A DNA stretch of 64,000 nucleotides from Curtobacterium sp. VKM Ac-1395 (GTDB lineage: Bacteria; Actinomycetota; Actinomycetes; Actinomycetales; Microbacteriaceae): NCBI RefSeq assembly GCF_015350975.1, contig NZ_JADKRX010000001.1, forward strand, positions 310,001 through 374,000, in the 5' to 3' direction. Shown in pieces: positions 60,551 through 64,000 of this stretch. A program made the translations under genes and the position numbers. Under the pieces are notes generated by a model that was given only the letters and a program-made list of their open reading frames with translations, did no database searches and had not been told where the DNA came from. Within the stretch, counting starts at the first letter, position 1. Every line of letters begins with the position of its first letter.

Positions 60551-61782
60551 CCGACACCAGCCAGATCACGAACGGCCGCCCCGTCCTCGCCGCCACCGCC
60601 GCCGCGGCGTCCGGTCCCGAGCACGTCGAGGTCCCGACGGCGTACGACGCCATCCTGCTCGCCGGCTTCGGCGGTCCCGAGGGCCAGGACGACGTCATCC
60701 CGTTCCTGCGCAACGTCACCCGTGGCCGCGGGATCCCGGACGAGCGACTCGAAGAGGTCGCCCACCACTACCGGCACTTCGGCGGCGTCAGCCCGATCAA
60801 CGCGCAGAACCGTGCGCTCAAGGCAGCGCTCGAAGCCGAGCTCGAGCGCCGCGGCATCGACATGCCCGTGCTCTGGGGCAACCGCAACTGGGACCCCTAC
60901 CTGGCGGACGCCTTCACCGAGGCCGCCGACAAGGGCTACGGCAAGCTCATCGCGATCGCCACGAGCGCCTACTCGTCGTTCTCCAGCTGCCGTCAGTACC
61001 GCGAGGACTACGCCCGCGTGCTCGACGAGACCGGCCTGATCGACACGATCCAGATCGACAAGGTCCGGCAGTTCTTCGACCACCCCGGCTTCGTGCAGCC
61101 GTTCGTCGACGGCGTCCGTGACGGCCTCGCCCGCGCGATCGCCGAGAACGACGGCCTCGACGTCGCCACCGAGCTGCGCATCCTGTTCTCCACCCACTCG
61201 ATCCCGTCCACCGACGCAGCCAAGTCGGGTCCGGACTTCCGGGGCTTCGGCGACGGTGGTGCGTACGCCGCCCAGCACGAGGCCGTCGCGCAGGTCGTCC
61301 TCGACCGGGCCTGGGCCGAGCTCGTCGAGCAGCCGGAGCACGCGCACCTGCAGGGCACCACGAAGCCCGCGTGGAAGCTCGTCTACCAGTCGCGTTCGGG
61401 CCCCCCGACGCAGCCGTGGCTCGAGCCCGACATCAACGACTACATGAACGAGGAGCTCAAGGGCGGTCCCACCCGCGCCGTGCTCATCGTCCCGCTCGGC
61501 TTCGTCAGCGACCACATGGAGGTCATGTGGGACCTCGACGAGGAAGCCACCGAGACCGCCGGTGAACTCGGCTACTGGTCGCTCCGCACGCAGACGCCCG
61601 GCATCGACCCGGCCTACGTCGCGGGCCTGGTCGACCTGGTCCTCGAGCGCGTCAACGGCGTGCCGACGTCCGAGCGCCCCCACGTCACGGACATCGGCCC
61701 CTGGTACGACGTCTGCCGTCCCGGCTGCTGCGAGAACGAGCGGGCCGGGTTCAAGCCGGCTGCCGCGGGTCTGGCGCCGTGA
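60547..61782 (+). CDS. hemH: Coproporphyrin III ferrochelatase with probable [2Fe-2S] cluster
   Basis: 411 residues. Ferrochelatase signatures: LLAGFGGPEGQDDVIPFLRNVTRGRGIP, FGGVSPINAQNRAL, TSAYSSFSSCRQY, LFSTHSIPS and VYQSRSGPPTQPWLEPDI, PLGFVSDHMEVMWDLDEEA. Cysteines at 148, 390, 394 and 395 (SSCRQY and CRPGCC) match the ligand layout of actinobacterial [2Fe-2S] ferrochelatases. It inserts Fe2+ into coproporphyrin III, which HemQ then decarboxylates. The stop overlaps the hemC start. Confidence 0.96.
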   Translation: MTDTSQITNGRPVLAATAAAASGPEHVEVPTAYDAILLAGFGGPEGQDDVIPFLRNVTRGRGIPDERLEEVAHHYRHFGGVSPINAQNRALKAALEAELERRGIDMPVLWGNRNWDPYLADAFTEAADKGYGKLIAIATSAYSSFSSCRQYREDYARVLDETGLIDTIQIDKVRQFFDHPGFVQPFVDGVRDGLARAIAENDGLDVATELRILFSTHSIPSTDAAKSGPDFRGFGDGGAYAAQHEAVAQVVLDRAWAELVEQPEHAHLQGTTKPAWKLVYQSRSGPPTQPWLEPDINDYMNEELKGGPTRAVLIVPLGFVSDHMEVMWDLDEEATETAGELGYWSLRTQTPGIDPAYVAGLVDLVLERVNGVPTSERPHVTDIGPWYDVCRPGCCENERAGFKPAAAGLAP

Positions 61783-62798
61783 CCGAGGGCACCCCGACGC
61801 CGATCCGTCTCGGCACCCGCGCCAGCCGCCTGGCGGTCGCCCAGTCCCAGGACGTGGCCGACCGCCTGGCGGCGGTGTCCGGGCGCCCGGTCGAGCTCGT
61901 CACCGTCACGAGCGAGGGCGACACGAACCGTGCCTCCCTCGCCAGCCTCGGCGGCACGGGCGTCTTCGCCAGCGCCCTCCGCGAAGCCCTGGTCGCCGGT
62001 GAGGTGGACGTCCTCGTGCACTCGCTGAAGGACCTCCCCACCGCGCCGTACCCGGGGCTGACGATCGCCGCCGTGCCGAAGCGCGCTGACGCCCGCGACG
62101 TCCTGGTCGCCAGGAACGCCGCCACGATCGACACCCTGCCCGAGCACGCCAAGGTCGGCACCGGGTCGCCCCGTCGCGCCGCGCAGCTCCGCGCGAAGCG
62201 TCCGGACATCGACGTCGTCGACATCCGCGGCAACATCGACACCCGGCTCGGCCGGGTGCAGGACGACCTCGACGCCGTGGTGCTCGCCGCTGCCGGGCTC
62301 GGCCGCATCGACCGCCTGGGTGAGGCCACCGAGCTGCTCGACCTCGGCTTCTGGCCGAGCGCGCCGGGTCAGGGGGCGCTGGCCATCGAGACCCGCGCGG
62401 ACGAGACCGACCGCAACCTGCTCGCTGCGCTGCGCAAGATCGACCACGCCCCGACCCGCCTCACGGTGGCCGCGGAGCGCGAGGTCCTCGCCAAGCTCGA
62501 GGCCGGCTGCTCGGCCCCGATCGGTGCCACGGCCATCGTCGACGCCGAGATGCTGCTCGTCTCCGCCACGGTCTACCGTCCCGACGGCACCGAGTACCGC
62601 ACCGCGTCCCACGCCGCGGTCCTCGACGGCTCCCCGCAGGACCGTCTGGACGAGGCCCTCGAGGTCGGTGGCCGCGTCGCGACCGAGCTGCTCGAGAACG
62701 GCGCTGGTGCGCTCGCCGACCTGGCCGACACCGTCGCCGAGGACACCACCGACGGCCCGTACACCGCTGGCCCGGGTCTCGCGACCCCGGCAGAGTAG
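61779..62798 (+). CDS. hemC: Hydroxymethylbilane synthase (porphobilinogen deaminase)
   Basis: 339 residues, GTG start inside the hemH stop (GTGA). Signatures RLGTRASRLAVAQSQDVADRL, DVLVHSLKDLPT, GTGSPRRAAQL, IRGNIDTRLGRV and the cofactor cysteine loop LEAGCSAPIG. It polymerises four porphobilinogen units. The C-terminal part is slightly longer than E. coli HemC, ending in an acidic tail. Confidence 0.96.
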   Translation: MTEGTPTPIRLGTRASRLAVAQSQDVADRLAAVSGRPVELVTVTSEGDTNRASLASLGGTGVFASALREALVAGEVDVLVHSLKDLPTAPYPGLTIAAVPKRADARDVLVARNAATIDTLPEHAKVGTGSPRRAAQLRAKRPDIDVVDIRGNIDTRLGRVQDDLDAVVLAAAGLGRIDRLGEATELLDLGFWPSAPGQGALAIETRADETDRNLLAALRKIDHAPTRLTVAAEREVLAKLEAGCSAPIGATAIVDAEMLLVSATVYRPDGTEYRTASHAAVLDGSPQDRLDEALEVGGRVATELLENGAGALADLADTVAEDTTDGPYTAGPGLATPAE

Positions 62799-62850
62799 GA
62801 CGCCCACCACGAACTCCGCCGTCCCCGCCACGGACCAGGTCCCGCCACCG

Positions 62851-63639
62851 GTGGTCCTCGTCCCGCGCGGTGGCGCGTGGGGTGACCGGGTCGCAGCAGC
62901 CGCACGCCAGCGCGGGCTCGACCCCGTGGTGGTGCCGCTCATCGCGACGGAGCCGCCGACTGACGCAGCGGCCCTCGACCGTGCTGTCCGTCGTCTGGTC
63001 GCCGCCGTCCCGGACAGGAGGGCCTCCTCGCCGTCCGCAGGCGCCGACCGGCCCGACGTGGCCGGGTACGCGTGGCTCGTGGTGACCAGTGCGACGGCCG
63101 TCACCGTGCTCGCCGGACGGGTGCCGAGCCTCCCGTCCGGTCTGCTGGTGGCAGCGGTCGGTGAGCCGACCGCGCGTGCCGCCCGTGCTGCGGGGTGGTC
63201 CGTCGACCTCGTGCCGCAGGACGCCTCGGCCGCCGCCCTCGTCGCTGCCCTGCCGGCGACCGACGGCGCGGTCCTCTTCCCCCGCTCGGAGATCGCTGCG
63301 CCCACCCTCGTGGACGGGCTGCGCGCCCGCGGGATCGCGGTCGACGACGTGGAGGCGTACCGTACCGTGGGGACCGGCGACGAGCCGGTCGCCCTCGACC
63401 CGGCGCCCGACGCGGTGCTCGTGACGAGCGGCAGTGTCGCCCGCGAGATCGCCCGCCGGATGACCCCGCTCGACCCCCGCACGCTCGTGGCCTGCATCGG
63501 TCCCGGCACCGCCACCGACGCCCGGACCGCCGGTCTGCCCGTCCACGTGGTGGCACCGAGCAGGTCCGCCGAAGCCCTCCTCGACGCCGTCGTCGAGGCA
63601 CTGCACCAACCCGCCCCCGATCAGGAAGGTCACCCGTGA
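62851..63639 (+). CDS. hemD: Uroporphyrinogen III synthase
   Basis: 262 residues from the GTG at 62851. No ATG or GTG nearer hemC is in frame, so about 50 bases remain untranslated after hemC. The pattern of the weakly conserved HemD family is seen: VLVPRGGAWGDRVAAAARQRG, WLVVTSATAVTVLAG, AVGEPTARAARAAGWSVDLVP, LFPRSEIAAPTLVDGLRARGIAVDDVEAYRT and LVTSGSVAREI. It closes hydroxymethylbilane into uroporphyrinogen III with ring D inversion. Includes a coding copy of CCGAGCCTCC (63124-63133). The GTGA overlap links it to hemB. Confidence 0.9.
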   Translation: MVLVPRGGAWGDRVAAAARQRGLDPVVVPLIATEPPTDAAALDRAVRRLVAAVPDRRASSPSAGADRPDVAGYAWLVVTSATAVTVLAGRVPSLPSGLLVAAVGEPTARAARAAGWSVDLVPQDASAAALVAALPATDGAVLFPRSEIAAPTLVDGLRARGIAVDDVEAYRTVGTGDEPVALDPAPDAVLVTSGSVAREIARRMTPLDPRTLVACIGPGTATDARTAGLPVHVVAPSRSAEALLDAVVEALHQPAPDQEGHP

Positions 63640-64000
63640 CTGGACGCTTCCCGCAGGTCCGCCCCCGACGCCTGCGTGCCACCCCCGCCATGCGACGACT
63701 CGTCGCCGAGACCCGGCTGCACCCGGCCGAGCTCGTGCTGCCGATGTTCATCCGCGAAGGCGCCACCGACGCCGTCGACATCTCGAGCATGCCGGGCGTG
63801 CAGCAGCACTCGCTCGACTCGTTCCGTCGGGCGCTCGTGGGCGCGGCGGAGCAGGGCGTCGGCGGGGTCAACCTGTTCGGCGTGCCCGTCACGAAGGACG
63901 CGGACGGCTCCGGCGCGACCGACCCGGACGGCATCCTCAACGTCGCGATCCGCGTCGCTCGGCAGGAAGTGGGCGACGCCCTCGTCGTGCAGTCCGACCT
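63636..64000 (+). CDS. hemB: Porphobilinogen synthase (delta-aminolevulinate dehydratase), 5' part
   Basis: The first 121 codons are inside the window; the gene runs off the right edge. GTG start in the GTGA overlap with hemD. The N-terminus RFPQVRPRRLRATPAMRRLVAETRLHPAELVLPMFIREG is the well-conserved HemB opening, followed by SMPGVQQHS and GVGGVNLFGVP. It condenses two 5-aminolevulinate molecules. The catalytic lysines lie beyond the edge. hemL is expected downstream. Confidence 0.95.
   Translation, partial: MTGRFPQVRPRRLRATPAMRRLVAETRLHPAELVLPMFIREGATDAVDISSMPGVQQHSLDSFRRALVGAAEQGVGGVNLFGVPVTKDADGSGATDPDGILNVAIRVARQEVGDALVVQSD

Overview
The window is a high-G+C actinobacterial chromosome segment with GTG and ATG starts, heavy use of ATGA/GTGA stop-start overlaps and many leaderless promoters (a -10-like hexamer 6-9 bases before the start codon). 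The fhaA-fhaB-pstP-rodA block, NucS, a coproporphyrin-type heme cluster and the overall gene style suggest a Microbacteriaceae member. Curtobacterium is my best guess, but it is an inference from style and not from a marker gene. There is no rRNA, CRISPR array, transposase or prophage.

Layout. 1-3000 (minus strand) is the conserved division and peptidoglycan signalling block (rodA start, pstP, fhaB, fhaA). A tRNA-Leu(CAG) with its terminator follows, then an epimerase and an exported esterase. 5523-9801 (minus) is an oxidase operon: an alpha/beta hydrolase fused to a gluconate-dehydrogenase-subunit-3-like domain, a GMC oxidoreductase with a cysteine cluster, and a flavin amine oxidase. 9934-16246 is a tight three-gene amidoligase operon: a GCS2 (YbdK) and circularly permuted ATP-grasp fusion, an N-acetylglutaminylglutamine-type amidotransferase and an S9 peptidase. 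It probably makes a small peptide amide, possibly an osmolyte. 16289-23859 holds a GntR regulator and a six-gene carbohydrate operon (TIM-barrel enzyme, 3-hydroxyacyl-CoA-dehydrogenase-like enzyme, SDR, ACS-type MFS carrier, dihydroxyacetone-kinase-like kinase, triose-phosphate-isomerase-like enzyme) that looks like sugar-acid to ketotetrose catabolism.

23874-48300 is a mosaic of ordinary accessory and housekeeping genes: a two-component system, MarR, TetR and LacI regulators, an inositol-type oxidoreductase/isomerase pair, esterase, GNAT, Nudix, VOC, kinase, MFS and MATE carriers, NucS mismatch endonuclease, NCS2 permease, M13 peptidase and a degenerate beta-lactamase-fold protein. Several intergenic regions here carry ordered repeats (27386-27465, 16-base period; 38518-38593, 19-base period).

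48353-52575 (minus) is an alkaline-shock (Asp23/Gls24, AmaP-like, DUF2273-like) envelope-stress cluster with CsbD. It includes an unusual Asp23-domain protein extended by 11-residue amphipathic repeats. An AraC regulator with a duplicated DNA-binding region lies upstream.

54827-64000 is the heme cluster: hemA (minus), and diverging from it hemE, the HemY/CgoX oxidase, three small membrane stress proteins, hemQ/chdC, hemH/cpfC, hemC, hemD and the start of hemB. The HemQ + HemY + Fe-S ferrochelatase set means the coproporphyrin-dependent route. A 10-mer, CCGAGCCTCC, recurs eight times in genes and spacers on both strands and has no assigned role.
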